Source of the DNA: Microvirga sp.
GTDB lineage: Bacteria > Pseudomonadota > Alphaproteobacteria > Rhizobiales > Beijerinckiaceae
Direction: 5' to 3'
NCBI GenBank assembly: GCA_022241475.1
Contig: JAKOMT010000004.1
Span: 82,001 to 146,000 of the forward strand
Length of the DNA stretch: 64,000 nt
Part shown: positions 29,057 to 37,115 of the stretch, piece by piece
Position numbering within the stretch: position 1 is the first letter of the stretch
Layout: every line of letters begins with the position of its first letter
Notes under the pieces: generated by a model
Seen by the model: the letters and a program-made list of their open reading frames with translations, nothing else
Told to the model about the DNA's origin: nothing
The model's database searches: none
Program-made: the position numbers and the translations under genes

Positions 29057-29839
29057 CTAATCCGCAAGCACCGCGTAGACGTCGCCGGAATTGGCGTCGT
29101 GCGGCAGCGCATCGATCCGGCGGGCCACGGTTTGCGCGTCGAGCCATTCGCCCGCCTCGAGGCGCTGCGTCTCGCCGAGCGCGAGGTCGAAGCGATAGCG
29201 CCCGAGCGCCGCCAGTCGCGCGAGGCAGGCATGCGCAACATCGCGCTGGATCGTCGTGAATTCGAAGGACAGCGCCGGCGGCGCCTGCGTCAGTCCGGCG
29301 AGGACGCGGTCCTCGAAGCCTTCCACGTCGATCTTGACGAAATCGGGCGCGCCGAACTCCGCGATGAGCGAATCGAGTGTGCGCACCGGCGCCGTGATCC
29401 TGTGATCCCAGGTCTGCCCCTCCCAGCCCGCCGCGCCCGCCGCGGCGCGCAGGAAGTCGGCGGAGGCCGTGGTCACGGTGGGGTTTTCGCTGTTGACGTG
29501 CAGTTCGATCTCGCCGGGGCGATCGCCGGCCGCCGCCGCGAGCAGGCTCACGTCCGGGTCGCGGCCATGGAGGAGGCGCAAAGCGCGCATCGCGCCGGGC
29601 TGCGGCTCGAGCGCCACCACGCGCGCCCCGAGCCGGCGGAAGCTGGCGACGCGGTCGCCCACATGCGCGCCGACGTCGAAGGCCAGCGCGCCCGGCCCTA
29701 CGAACCGGCCATAGAGGGCGTCCATGGCGGCTGCGCGCTCGCCGTCGCCGCGATAGAGGCGCAGCGAGCGGCCGATGGCCCGCGCCGTCCCGCGCGGCCG
29801 CAGCCCCTGTTTCGTCGCGTCGATCGTTTCGCTCGCCAT
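29057..29839 (-). CDS. FkbM family SAM-dependent methyltransferase
   Basis: 260 aa. Motif I LAFDVGAHVGDRVASFRRLG lies at about residues 52-71, then VVALEPQPGAMRAL, and the FkbM signature FVKIDVEGFEDRVLAGL lies near 165-181. It is a likely O-methyltransferase. It is distinct in sequence from the FkbM protein at 21.9 kb and has no glycosyltransferase partner, so the acceptor is unknown. It is convergent with the DUF1194 gene. Confidence 0.86.
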   Translation of the reverse strand: MASETIDATKQGLRPRGTARAIGRSLRLYRGDGERAAAMDALYGRFVGPGALAFDVGAHVGDRVASFRRLGARVVALEPQPGAMRALRLLHGRDPDVSLLAAAAGDRPGEIELHVNSENPTVTTASADFLRAAAGAAGWEGQTWDHRITAPVRTLDSLIAEFGAPDFVKIDVEGFEDRVLAGLTQAPPALSFEFTTIQRDVAHACLARLAALGRYRFDLALGETQRLEAGEWLDAQTVARRIDALPHDANSGDVYAVLAD

Positions 29840-30020
29840 CCCGCAATCCTCGCCTTTATTTCTCGCATCGCCGCCCGATAATGGTCCGTCCCTCCATCAG
29901 GCGCGTATCTTGACGGTCGTTCGTAGCGTTCCGCCGCCGGATGCGCCAAAACGAACCCAGACCTGCCGCGCCCGGTCCCGCCCTCGTGGAACCGCTCGGG
30001 CGCAGCGCCATTGACAGAGC

Positions 30021-31043
30021 ATGATGACCGACCTCGCGCCGATCTCCGACATCCCCACCCGCGCCGACCGCCCGGGCGACGCCGACGCTCTGTTCTACGC
30101 GGGACGGCGCTCAGCGGTTCTGCGGTCCGTCCCCCTGAGCGCGCCCGAGCCCGGCGAGGCCCTCGTGCGCACGCTCTGGAGCGCGCCGAGCCGAGGCACG
30201 GAGCGCCTTGTTTTCGAAGGCCGCGTCCCCGCCGACGAGCGCGACCGGATGCGCGCGCCGTTTCAGGAGGGCGATTTCCCCTTCCCCGTGAAATACGGCT
30301 ATTGCGCGGTCGGCGTGGTCGAGGAGGGCTCGGCGGATCTGCTCGGGCGAACCGTCTTTTGCCTGCATCCGCATCAGACGCGTTTCGTCGTCCCCGAGAG
30401 CGCGCTCGCGCTGGTGCCCGACAAGGTGCCCGCGCGGCGAGCGGTGCTTGCGGCGAACATGGAGACGGCGCTCAACGCGGTCTGGGATTCGGGCGTCGCG
30501 CCCGGCGCGCGGGCGATGGTGGTGGGCGGCGGCGTCCTCGGGCTGCTGGTCTGCGCCCTGATCGGGCGGATGCCTGGCGTCGAGGCGACGCTCGTCGACG
30601 TCGATCCCGCGCGCGCGCCGCTCGCCGCCGCGCTCGGCTGCGGCTTCTCGAAGCCGCTCGACGCGCCCGGCGAGATGGACGTCGTGTTCCACGCCTCGGC
30701 AAATCCGGCCGGTCTGTCCTGCGCGCTCGCCTGCGCCGGGGACGAGGCGCGCATCGTCGAGATGAGCTGGTACGGCTCGCAGCCCGCGCCCGTGCCGCTC
30801 GGCCTCGCCTTCCACAGCCGCCGGCTGCAGATCGTGTCGAGCCAGGTGGGGCGCATCGCGCCCCTGATGCGCCCGCGCTGGGATTACGCCCGACGCCTCG
30901 CCAAGGCGCTCGACCTGCTCGACGATCCCCGCCTCGACGCGCTGATCACCCACGAGATCGCCTTCGCCGACCTCCCCGCCGCGCTGCCCGCCCTGCTCGC
31001 CCCCGGCGCGCCGGGCCTGTGCGTCGCCGTTTCCTACGCGTAA
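30021..31043 (+). CDS. MDR-superfamily dehydrogenase without zinc ligands
   Basis: 340 aa. Medium-chain dehydrogenase/reductase fold: a GroES-like N-terminal half with the SAPSRGTERLVFEG segment (reminiscent of the GTE motif of BchC-type dehydrogenases), then a Rossmann dinucleotide loop VVGGGVLGLL near residues 170-180. The usual catalytic and structural zinc cysteines are not seen. It opens the gene run at 30-33.4 kb, 24 bases before the PTPS-like gene, and probably oxidises or reduces a hydroxyl/keto group on that pathway's intermediate. Confidence 0.82.
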   Translation: MMTDLAPISDIPTRADRPGDADALFYAGRRSAVLRSVPLSAPEPGEALVRTLWSAPSRGTERLVFEGRVPADERDRMRAPFQEGDFPFPVKYGYCAVGVVEEGSADLLGRTVFCLHPHQTRFVVPESALALVPDKVPARRAVLAANMETALNAVWDSGVAPGARAMVVGGGVLGLLVCALIGRMPGVEATLVDVDPARAPLAAALGCGFSKPLDAPGEMDVVFHASANPAGLSCALACAGDEARIVEMSWYGSQPAPVPLGLAFHSRRLQIVSSQVGRIAPLMRPRWDYARRLAKALDLLDDPRLDALITHEIAFADLPAALPALLAPGAPGLCVAVSYA

Positions 31044-31067
31044 CCGCTTTCCTTGGAGTACCTGCCC

Positions 31068-31469
31068 ATGTTCGCCGTCGAAGTCCGCGACCACGTCATG
31101 ATCGCCCACAGCTTCCGGGGAGACCTGTTCGGCCCCGCCCAGAAGCTGCACGGCGCCACCTTCGTCATCGACGTGGCCTTCTTCCGCCGCGAACTCGGCC
31201 CGGACGGCGTCGTCGTCGATATCGGCCGCGCCCATGACGCGCTGAAGGCGACGCTCGGGCCGCTGAACTACCGCAACCTCGACGAAGTTCCGGAATTCGC
31301 CGGCGTCAACACGACGACCGAATTCCTCTGCAAGCACATCTTCGACGCCATGGCGGCGGCCGCGCGCAGCGGCGAACTGGGGCCGGGCTCGAAGGAGATC
31401 GCGCGCATCCGCGTGCTGATCGGCGAATCGCACGTGGCGCGCGCCTGGTACGAGGCGGATCTGGCGTGA
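31068..31469 (+). CDS. Degenerate 6-pyruvoyl-tetrahydropterin synthase (PTPS/QueD-fold) protein
   Basis: 133 aa with the T-fold of PTPS/QueD. Recognisable blocks are MIAHSF, KLHGATFVIDVAF, GVVVDIGRAHDAL and NTTTEFLCKHIFDAM. Several catalytic features are lost: the nucleophile Cys position reads GPAQ, the third zinc His of HGH is Ala (HGAT), and the Asp-His pair of LDHxNL reads LNYRNL. The base-binding Glu (IGESHVARAWY) remains. It likely still binds a pterin or aminopyrimidine but does different chemistry. It overlaps the GT4 gene start in GTGA. Confidence 0.8.
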   Translation: MFAVEVRDHVMIAHSFRGDLFGPAQKLHGATFVIDVAFFRRELGPDGVVVDIGRAHDALKATLGPLNYRNLDEVPEFAGVNTTTEFLCKHIFDAMAAAARSGELGPGSKEIARIRVLIGESHVARAWYEADLA

Positions 31470-32542
31470 GCGAGAGGGCCATGGTCCGGGCCGCATTCGC
31501 GATCCCGGGCGATCTTGCGAGCCCGACGGGCGGCTACGCCTACGCGCGGCGCATACTGCCGCTGCTGGCGGGCGAGGGCGTGAGCGTGACGCATCTCGCC
31601 CTGCCGGCCGCGTTTCCGCATCCCGACGAGGCCGACCTCGCGCGGACGCAGGCCCTGCTGAGCGAGGCCGCGCGCGAAAACGTGCTGCTCGTCGACGGTC
31701 TGGCGCTCGGCGCGATCCCGCCGGGGCTGATCGCGGAGATCGCTCCGCGCATCGTCGCGCTGGTGCATCATCCGCTCGGGCTCGAGACTGGCCTTTCCGA
31801 AGAACGCGCCGCGGAGCTTCTCGCCAACGAGGCGGCGGTGCTGGCGCTCTGCCCCCGGATCGTCGCGACAAGCCCCACAACTGCGCGAACGCTCGTCGCC
31901 GATTTCGGCGTCGCCGCATCCCGGATCGGCGTGGCCGAGCCGGGAACGGATGCGGCGCCGCCCGCCCGTGGCGGGCCGCCCGGCGCTCCGCCGGCGCTTC
32001 TGGCGGTCGGATCGGTGTCGCCGCGCAAGGGCCAGCGACTCCTTGTCGAGGCTTTGGCGGGTCTTCCCGCATCGCTCGAATGGCGCCTCGTCATCGCCGG
32101 GGCGAATCGCGACGCGGACGAGGCCGCCGCCCTGCGCGCGCTGATCGCCGAACGCGGCCTCGGCGCGCGGATCGATCTCGTCGGGGCCGTCTCCGAAGAC
32201 GCCCTCGCGGACCTCTACGCCGGCGCGGACCTCTTCGTGTCGGCCTCGCTCTACGAGGGCTATGGCATGGTGCTCGCGGAAGCCATGGCGCGCGGCCTGC
32301 CGATGGTGGTCTCGACGGGCGGCGCGGCGGCGCAGACGGTCCCGGACGGAGCGGCTCTGAAGGTCCCGCCGGGCGACGTCGCGGCGCTTCGCGAGGCGCT
32401 GGAGCGCGCGATCTGCGACGAGACCCTGCGGGCGCGCCTCGCGGCGGAATCGGCCCGGGCGGGAGCGGCGCTGCCCCGCTGGGAGGACGCCGCGCGCGTC
32501 GTGGCGCGGGCGATCATGGACATTGGACGAGAGAGAGCGTGA
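31466..32542 (+). CDS. Glycosyltransferase family 4
   Basis: 358 aa, GT-B fold. The donor-binding domain has LLAVGSVSPRKGQRLLVEAL near 170-190 and the diagnostic EGYGMVLAEAMARGLPMVVS near 263-282. The N-terminal GGYAYARRILPLL fits an acceptor domain. The GTG at 31466 overlaps the PTPS-like stop; an ATG at 31481 is an alternative. It is sandwiched between pterin-type and methyltransferase genes, so the acceptor may be a pterin/pyrimidine-derived molecule rather than a polysaccharide (inference). Confidence 0.87.
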   Translation: MSERAMVRAAFAIPGDLASPTGGYAYARRILPLLAGEGVSVTHLALPAAFPHPDEADLARTQALLSEAARENVLLVDGLALGAIPPGLIAEIAPRIVALVHHPLGLETGLSEERAAELLANEAAVLALCPRIVATSPTTARTLVADFGVAASRIGVAEPGTDAAPPARGGPPGAPPALLAVGSVSPRKGQRLLVEALAGLPASLEWRLVIAGANRDADEAAALRALIAERGLGARIDLVGAVSEDALADLYAGADLFVSASLYEGYGMVLAEAMARGLPMVVSTGGAAAQTVPDGAALKVPPGDVAALREALERAICDETLRARLAAESARAGAALPRWEDAARVVARAIMDIGRERA

Positions 32543-33384
32543 TGAGTGGATTTTCGGTCGACTGGCTTTCCCTGCGCGAGGGCGCGGACCACCGTTCGCG
32601 CGATCGCGCGCTTCTCGCCGCGCTTTCGGCGGCTTTCGCCGGCCGCCAGGAGATCGACGTGGTCGATCTCGGCTGCGGCTCCGGCTCGAACCTGCGCGCG
32701 CTCGCCGCGCATCTGCCGGCGCGGCAGAACTGGCGGCTCGTCGATCACGACGCGGCGCTGCTCGCAGCCGCGCGCGAGACGATCGCGGACTGGGCCGACG
32801 AGGCGCGCCGCGACGGCGACAATCTCGAGGTCGAGACGGACGGCAAGCGTCTGCGCGTTTCGTTCGTGCAGGCCGACCTCGCCCGCGACGTCGACGCCGT
32901 GCTCGATCCGACCCCCGCCCTCGTCACGGCGGCCGCCCTGTTCGATCTCTGCTCGCGCGACTGGATCGCCCGCTTCGCGGCGGCCGTAGCGAAACGGGGC
33001 GCGGCCTTCTACACCGCGCTGACCTATGACGGGCGCGAGACCTGGGAGCCGCCGCACCCGGCCGACGCCGCGGTGCTCGCGGCGTTCCATGCGCATCAGG
33101 CGAGCGACAAGGGCTTCGGCCTGTCCGCGGGGCCGCAGGCGACGCAAGTTCTGGCGCAGGCTTTCGCCTCGGCCGGCTACCGGGTGGAGACGGGCGACAG
33201 CCCGTGGCGTCTCGGCTCGGACGACGCGGCCCTGATCGCCGCTCTCGCGAACGGCGCGGCGCAGGCCGTCGCCGAGACGGGCGACCTGCCGGCGGCCGAT
33301 GTCGAGAGCTGGCGCGCGGCGCGGACGAAGGCGGGCGTCTCCTGTCTCGTCGGTCACGCGGACCTGCTAGCGCACCCGGCCTGA
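32542..33384 (+). CDS. Class I SAM-dependent methyltransferase
   Basis: 280 aa. Motif I VVDLGCGSGSNLRALAAHLP lies at residues 39-58, an acidic WRLVDHD strand follows, and post-I features SFVQADLARD are present. The start shares bases with the GT4 stop (TGATG), so expression is coupled. The acceptor is unknown, inferred to be the product of the upstream glycosyltransferase/PTPS-like enzymes. Its 3' end overlaps the convergent cytochrome b561 gene by 18 bases. Confidence 0.84.
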   Translation: MSGFSVDWLSLREGADHRSRDRALLAALSAAFAGRQEIDVVDLGCGSGSNLRALAAHLPARQNWRLVDHDAALLAAARETIADWADEARRDGDNLEVETDGKRLRVSFVQADLARDVDAVLDPTPALVTAAALFDLCSRDWIARFAAAVAKRGAAFYTALTYDGRETWEPPHPADAAVLAAFHAHQASDKGFGLSAGPQATQVLAQAFASAGYRVETGDSPWRLGSDDAALIAALANGAAQAVAETGDLPAADVESWRAARTKAGVSCLVGHADLLAHPA

Positions 33385-33936
33385 GCCGGGCAGCATCCGG
33401 CGCAAGGTCGCGTCGCGCAGCGCGTAATGGTGATGCAGCGCCGCCGCCGCGTGCAGGAGCAGCAGGGCGGCGAGCATGACGGCGAAGATCTTGTGCGCCA
33501 CGAAGATCGGCTCGGCGACGGGGAAGCCGCCGCTGATCGGCAGGGTGAGCGGGACGCTCCAGAACAGGTTCACCGGGGCGCAGCAGGCGGACGTCGCGGC
33601 CCAGCCGGCGAGCGGCGTCAGAAGCATCAGGGCGTAGAGCAGGATGTGCGTCGCCTTGGCCGCGACGCGCTTGATGGCCGGCATCGGCACGAGCGGCGGG
33701 GCGCCCGCGACCCAGCGCGTGGCGAGGCGGATCACGGTCAGGCCGACGACGATCAGGCCGAAGGATTTATGCAGTTCGTAGAGCAGGTTCACGAGCGGCG
33801 AGGGATCGAGACTGGTCATCACGAGGCCGGTCGGGATCATCCCGAGAATGATGATCGCCGTCGCCCAGTGCAGGGCGATCTGAAGGCCCGAATAGCGCTC
33901 CGGCCGCGTTCGCGCCGGCGAGGTCACGGTCGTCAT
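33367..33936 (-). CDS. Cytochrome b561 family membrane protein
   Basis: 189 aa with four membrane helices and helix-borne histidines suited to two b hemes: IALHWATAI, LHKSFGLIVVGL, ATHILLYALMLLTPLAGW and VAHKIFAVMLAALLLLHAAA. This is the bacterial b561/superoxide oxidase type, moving electrons to or from quinone. The start has GGAGG upstream and overlaps the RibD-like stop (ATGA), placing it in that unit. An electron-transfer role for a reduced pathway product is possible but unproven. Confidence 0.85.
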   Translation of the reverse strand: MTTVTSPARTRPERYSGLQIALHWATAIIILGMIPTGLVMTSLDPSPLVNLLYELHKSFGLIVVGLTVIRLATRWVAGAPPLVPMPAIKRVAAKATHILLYALMLLTPLAGWAATSACCAPVNLFWSVPLTLPISGGFPVAEPIFVAHKIFAVMLAALLLLHAAAALHHHYALRDATLRRMLPGSGRVR

Positions 33937-34661
33937 GGGCCCTCCTTCGTCAACTCGTTCCCGGCTCCCGCGCTCCCGGCTCCCGCGCGCAGGTCGCAAT
34001 CGAACAGGACGTCGCCGCCGTCGAGTAGAAACGTCCGCGTGGCCGGGCGCAAGGCGCCCGACAGGGTTTCGATGACGGGCAGTTCGAGCCCGGGCTTGCC
34101 CGAGCCGATCAGCACGGGCGCGACGAGCATGTGCAGCCGGTCCACGCAGCCCGAGGCGAGGAAATCCGACACCGTGCGCGCCCCGCCCTCGATCAGCACG
34201 CGCGCGAAACCGGCCCGCCCCAGCGCCGCGACGATCTCCCCCGGAGCGATGAGCCCGTCCGCCCCGCGCTCGACGCGCAGGAATTCGACTCCGTCGGGCG
34301 GCGCGCCCGGGCGGTCGGACCCGCCGATCACGATCCTGCGAGCCCCGTCATCCGCGAAACAGACCGCGCCGGCCGGCGCCCGGCCCGAGGGGTCGATCAC
34401 GACGCGCGCGGGAGACGCGCCCGGAGCGCGGCGCACCGTCAGCATCGGATCATCCGCGATCACCGTTCCGACGCCCACGACGACGGCGTCGACATGGGCG
34501 CGGATGGCGTGGAGATGGTCCAGAGCCGCCTCGCCGTTGATGTATTTCGAATCCCCCGTGACGGTCGCGATGCGCCCGTCGAGGGACTGCCCCAGCTGGG
34601 CCACGACGAAGGGCCGCGAGGTCGTCCCGGAACCAAAGCAGGCGAAACAGGGTTTCATCAT
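33933..34661 (-). CDS. RibD C-terminal (dihydrofolate-reductase-fold) reductase
   Basis: 242 aa with only the reductase half of RibD; no deaminase domain. Conserved blocks: FVVAQLGQSLDGRIAT, DAVVVGVGTVIADDPMLTVR, PARVVIDPSGR, and VLIEGGARTVSDFLASGCVD. These bind NADPH and a ribosylaminopyrimidine-type substrate in the family. It begins MMKPCFACFGSG at 34661. It is divergent from ribA across about 210 bases. Encoded beside GTP cyclohydrolase II it may reduce a GTP-derived intermediate, either in riboflavin synthesis or in a separate pathway. Confidence 0.85.
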   Translation of the reverse strand: MMKPCFACFGSGTTSRPFVVAQLGQSLDGRIATVTGDSKYINGEAALDHLHAIRAHVDAVVVGVGTVIADDPMLTVRRAPGASPARVVIDPSGRAPAGAVCFADDGARRIVIGGSDRPGAPPDGVEFLRVERGADGLIAPGEIVAALGRAGFARVLIEGGARTVSDFLASGCVDRLHMLVAPVLIGSGKPGLELPVIETLSGALRPATRTFLLDGGDVLFDCDLRAGAGSAGAGNELTKEGP

Positions 34662-34782
34662 TGATCTATGGCCACTTTGCCGTCGTAGAACCGTTGCATC
34701 CACGAAGCGTTCGACCGATATCGGCAGGGCGATGGTCGAGTGGTCGGTCGCTTCGGATGCGTGGGGGGATATTTAGCGCTCG

Positions 34783-34844
34783 GTGGGGCCTTGAACAGTG
34801 CGATATGATCCGCACGCGTTCGTAAGGTTTCATCCGGGCCCCAC
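34783..34844 (+). promoter_or_regulatory. Inverted repeat in the ribA leader / divergent promoter region
   Basis: GTGGGGCC at 34783-34790 and its exact complement GGCCCCAC at 34837-34844 enclose 46 bases, ending 26 bases before the ribA ATG. It could be an RNA stem in the leader or a spaced operator. It does not match the FMN riboswitch consensus as far as can be judged by eye. Confidence 0.3.
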
Positions 34845-34870
34845 TCGTCACCGATAGGAAGCCCAGTTCC

Positions 34871-35983
34871 ATGATGCGTCTTGTTCTTGGTTACTCCGGC
34901 GATCCGGGTCTGATGAGCGTCGAACGCGCGATCGCCGAGTTTCGCCTCGCCCGTCCCTTGCTCGTCTCCGACGGCGGCGTGGACGCGCTCGTCATCGGCG
35001 TCGAGGACGTCGACGCCGAGCTGTGCCGTCGGCTCGACGTCGTCGCCGGCGGCCGCGCCCGTCTCATTCTCACCGGCCCGCGCCTGCGCCGGCTCGGCCT
35101 CGACCGCGAGGATCACGGCGCCGTGGCGCTGCCCGTCGTCGATCCCGCGCGCGTCGAGGCGCTCGCCCGCCGCATCGACGCGCGCATCGACGCGCCGGTG
35201 CGCGCCGTCTCGCAGATCGATCTCGACGGGCTGGAGCTCGCGCGTCTCGCGCTGGTGTCGCCAGCGGTGATCGTCATTCCGCTCCCCGACGAGATGGAGC
35301 GCGAGCCGTCGATCCTGACCGTCACCGGCGAGGATCTGCGCGCCTATCGCCGCAAGGAGGCGACGCGCCTGCGCATCGCCAGCCGCGCGCCGGTGCCGCT
35401 CGAAGGCGCGCCGGACAGCGAGTTCGTGGTGTTCCGCGGCGGCGAGGGCATGCGCGACCAGGTCGCGATCATCGTCGGCAAGCCCGATCTCACAAAGCCC
35501 GTCTTCGTGCGGCTGCATTCGGCCTGCCTGACGGGAGATCTCTTCGGCTCGCTGAAATGCGATTGCGGCGACCAACTGCGCGGCGCCGTGCGGGCCATGA
35601 CCGAGGGCGAGGGCGGCATCCTGCTCTATCTCGACCAGGAAGGCCGCGGCAACGGGATCGCCAACAAGATCCGCGCCTACAAGATGCAGTCGGAGGGCTT
35701 CGACACCTACGACGCCGACGAGGCGATGGGCTTCGGGCTCGACCAGCGCCGCTTCGATTTCGCCGCCCGCATGCTGATCCAGCTCGGCGTGGCGAGCGTC
35801 AGGGTGCTGACCAACAACCCGCTCAAGATCGGAGCGCTTCAGGAGGCCGGGCTCACCGTGGTGGCCGAGCGCTCGATCGGGCGCGCCCATCCGGAGAACC
35901 TGCGCTATCTCGCGTCCAAGCGCGACCGCGCGGGGCACATGATCGACCTCGACGCGGTGCTCGCCGCGCCGCATCAGGATTGA
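34871..35983 (+). CDS. ribA: GTP cyclohydrolase II
   Basis: 370 aa. It opens GTP to 2,5-diamino-6-ribosylamino-4-pyrimidinone phosphate. The C-terminal 200 residues are a standard GCH II: zinc cysteines in HSACLTGDLFGSLKCDC, substrate loop LDQEGRGNGIANKIRAYK, and LTNNPLKI. The N-terminal 165 residues are a diverged, probably inactive DHBP-synthase-like region, common in alphaproteobacterial RibA. It neighbours the RibD-like reductase and PTPS-like genes. It may serve riboflavin, the adjacent tailoring pathway, or both. Confidence 0.92.
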   Translation: MMRLVLGYSGDPGLMSVERAIAEFRLARPLLVSDGGVDALVIGVEDVDAELCRRLDVVAGGRARLILTGPRLRRLGLDREDHGAVALPVVDPARVEALARRIDARIDAPVRAVSQIDLDGLELARLALVSPAVIVIPLPDEMEREPSILTVTGEDLRAYRRKEATRLRIASRAPVPLEGAPDSEFVVFRGGEGMRDQVAIIVGKPDLTKPVFVRLHSACLTGDLFGSLKCDCGDQLRGAVRAMTEGEGGILLYLDQEGRGNGIANKIRAYKMQSEGFDTYDADEAMGFGLDQRRFDFAARMLIQLGVASVRVLTNNPLKIGALQEAGLTVVAERSIGRAHPENLRYLASKRDRAGHMIDLDAVLAAPHQD

Positions 35984-36014
35984 CGGGCGCTTTCGATCTC
36001 GCGCCCGCCGAGGA

Positions 36015-36053
36015 GACGCCGTCCCGTCGAGACCCGGGGCGGCGTCTTTTTTT
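36015..36053 (+). terminator. Rho-independent terminator of ribA
   Basis: Stem GACGCCG (36015-36021) with CGGCGTC (36040-36046), an inner CCCG/CGGG pairing in the loop, then seven T. About 30 bases after the ribA stop. Confidence 0.85.
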
Positions 36054-36064
36054 GTCCCGCTTCG

Positions 36065-36979
36065 CTATTGCGCCGACCATGCGAGAATGCGCCGCGCCGT
36101 CTCCGGGCCGCGCGCCTGTGAGGCGATGCCGTAATGCTCGGCGAGCCGTCCGAGCGCGCGGGCGATCACCACCTTCGCCGAGCGCGCCGGCCAGCCGCGC
36201 TCGCGCTCGATCTCCGCGATCGGTTTGAGAAAGCCGCAAAGATCGACGAGCAGGTCGGCGTCCTCGCCCCCCAGACGGTCGACGATTCGCGCCAGGCGCT
36301 GGCGGGCGGCGATGCGGGTCTCGGTCGGATCGGCCGCCCGCGCGCCGGAGCCTCCCCCCGCCCCGGCGCCGAAGCGGTCCCAGTCGAGCCCGATCCCCGG
36401 CATGATTCCCGCGAGCGTCAGATCGCGCCGCAGCCGCTCGCCGGCCTCCAGCCTCGCCGCGTCGATGAGCGGATCGCCCTTCGGGCCGCGCCGCGAGGCG
36501 AGCCAGGCGAGCGGGCTCTCGTCGCGGTTGACCCGCGCGCGGGCGCCGTCGTCGAGCGTGACGGTCCGCGACCGACGGTGTTGCGCGGCGAAGCCCTCCG
36601 TCGCGTCCAGCCCCTCCGCCCGCGCCGCCGCCCGCCGCAACAGCGCCCGCCCGGCTTTCGAGATCACCATATCCGCGCCCCGCGCCTCGACGAGATCGCG
36701 CGCGAGAAGCGCGTCGAGCGCGGCGAGCGGATGCTCCCCGCCCCCCAGCGACACCCGCGCCGGGCCGTCATTCGTCGCCACGCCCGCTTCCGCGCCCGCC
36801 GATGCGCAAGCGCTCCCGCGCGCTTTTCGAACGACGACCCGCCCCTCCTCGAACGGATGCGCCCGCGCCGCCGCCCCCGCGCCGTCGAGGGCCTTCAGGA
36901 GCCGCATGGCGGGTCGGCCGGGGGCCTCGGCGGGAGAAAGGGGGGACTTGGAGAGCGAAATGTTCATGAAATTTTCCAA
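36065..36979 (-). CDS. DUF6456 domain protein
   Basis: 304 aa. The C-terminal domain (about 130-290) carries the family blocks DESPLAWLASRRGPKGDPLI, DAARLEAGERLRRDLT, and LAEHYGIASQ. It resembles a helix-turn-helix regulator with winged-helix-like N-terminal residues 80-115. Hyphomicrobiales-specific and of unknown role. A TTGACA lies at 37042-37037 on this strand, and the IS1595 element is inserted just beyond it, so expression may have been altered. Confidence 0.82.
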   Translation of the reverse strand: MENFMNISLSKSPLSPAEAPGRPAMRLLKALDGAGAAARAHPFEEGRVVVRKARGSACASAGAEAGVATNDGPARVSLGGGEHPLAALDALLARDLVEARGADMVISKAGRALLRRAAARAEGLDATEGFAAQHRRSRTVTLDDGARARVNRDESPLAWLASRRGPKGDPLIDAARLEAGERLRRDLTLAGIMPGIGLDWDRFGAGAGGGSGARAADPTETRIAARQRLARIVDRLGGEDADLLVDLCGFLKPIAEIERERGWPARSAKVVIARALGRLAEHYGIASQARGPETARRILAWSAQ

Positions 36980-37043
36980 TCGCGACGATCTGGAGTAGAA
37001 TGATCAGGCGGCGATGGAAGCGCGGGGAGTGGCGATTGTCAAG

Positions 37044-37051
37044 AAAATATT
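37044..37051. repeat. Left target-site duplication of the IS1595 element
   Basis: AAAATATT, directly abutting the left inverted repeat. The identical octamer abuts the right end at 39238-39245. Eight bases is the duplication size of the IS1595 family. Confidence 0.93.
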
Positions 37052-37064
37052 CCTAATTATATAC

Positions 37065-37093
37065 TTGACAAAGTACATGCCGCTTCATAGGTT
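37065..37093 (+). promoter_or_regulatory. Candidate transposase promoter in the left IS end
   Basis: TTGACA (37065-37070), exactly 17 bases, then TAGGTT (37088-37093), 22 bases before the transposase ATG. The -35 box lies in the inverted repeat itself. Confidence 0.5.
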
Positions 37094-37115
37094 TGGCCAT
37101 CGAAGGGACCAAGCC

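Noticed and set aside
34662..34870. FMN riboswitch before ribA
   Set aside because: The conserved multi-stem RFN sequence blocks are not visible; only a simple inverted repeat is present.
33933..35983. The RibD-like and RibA genes as simply the riboflavin operon
   Set aside because: No ribE, ribH or deaminase domain is present, and the neighbours are tailoring enzymes. A riboflavin role for RibA is still possible, so this is kept as an alternative only.
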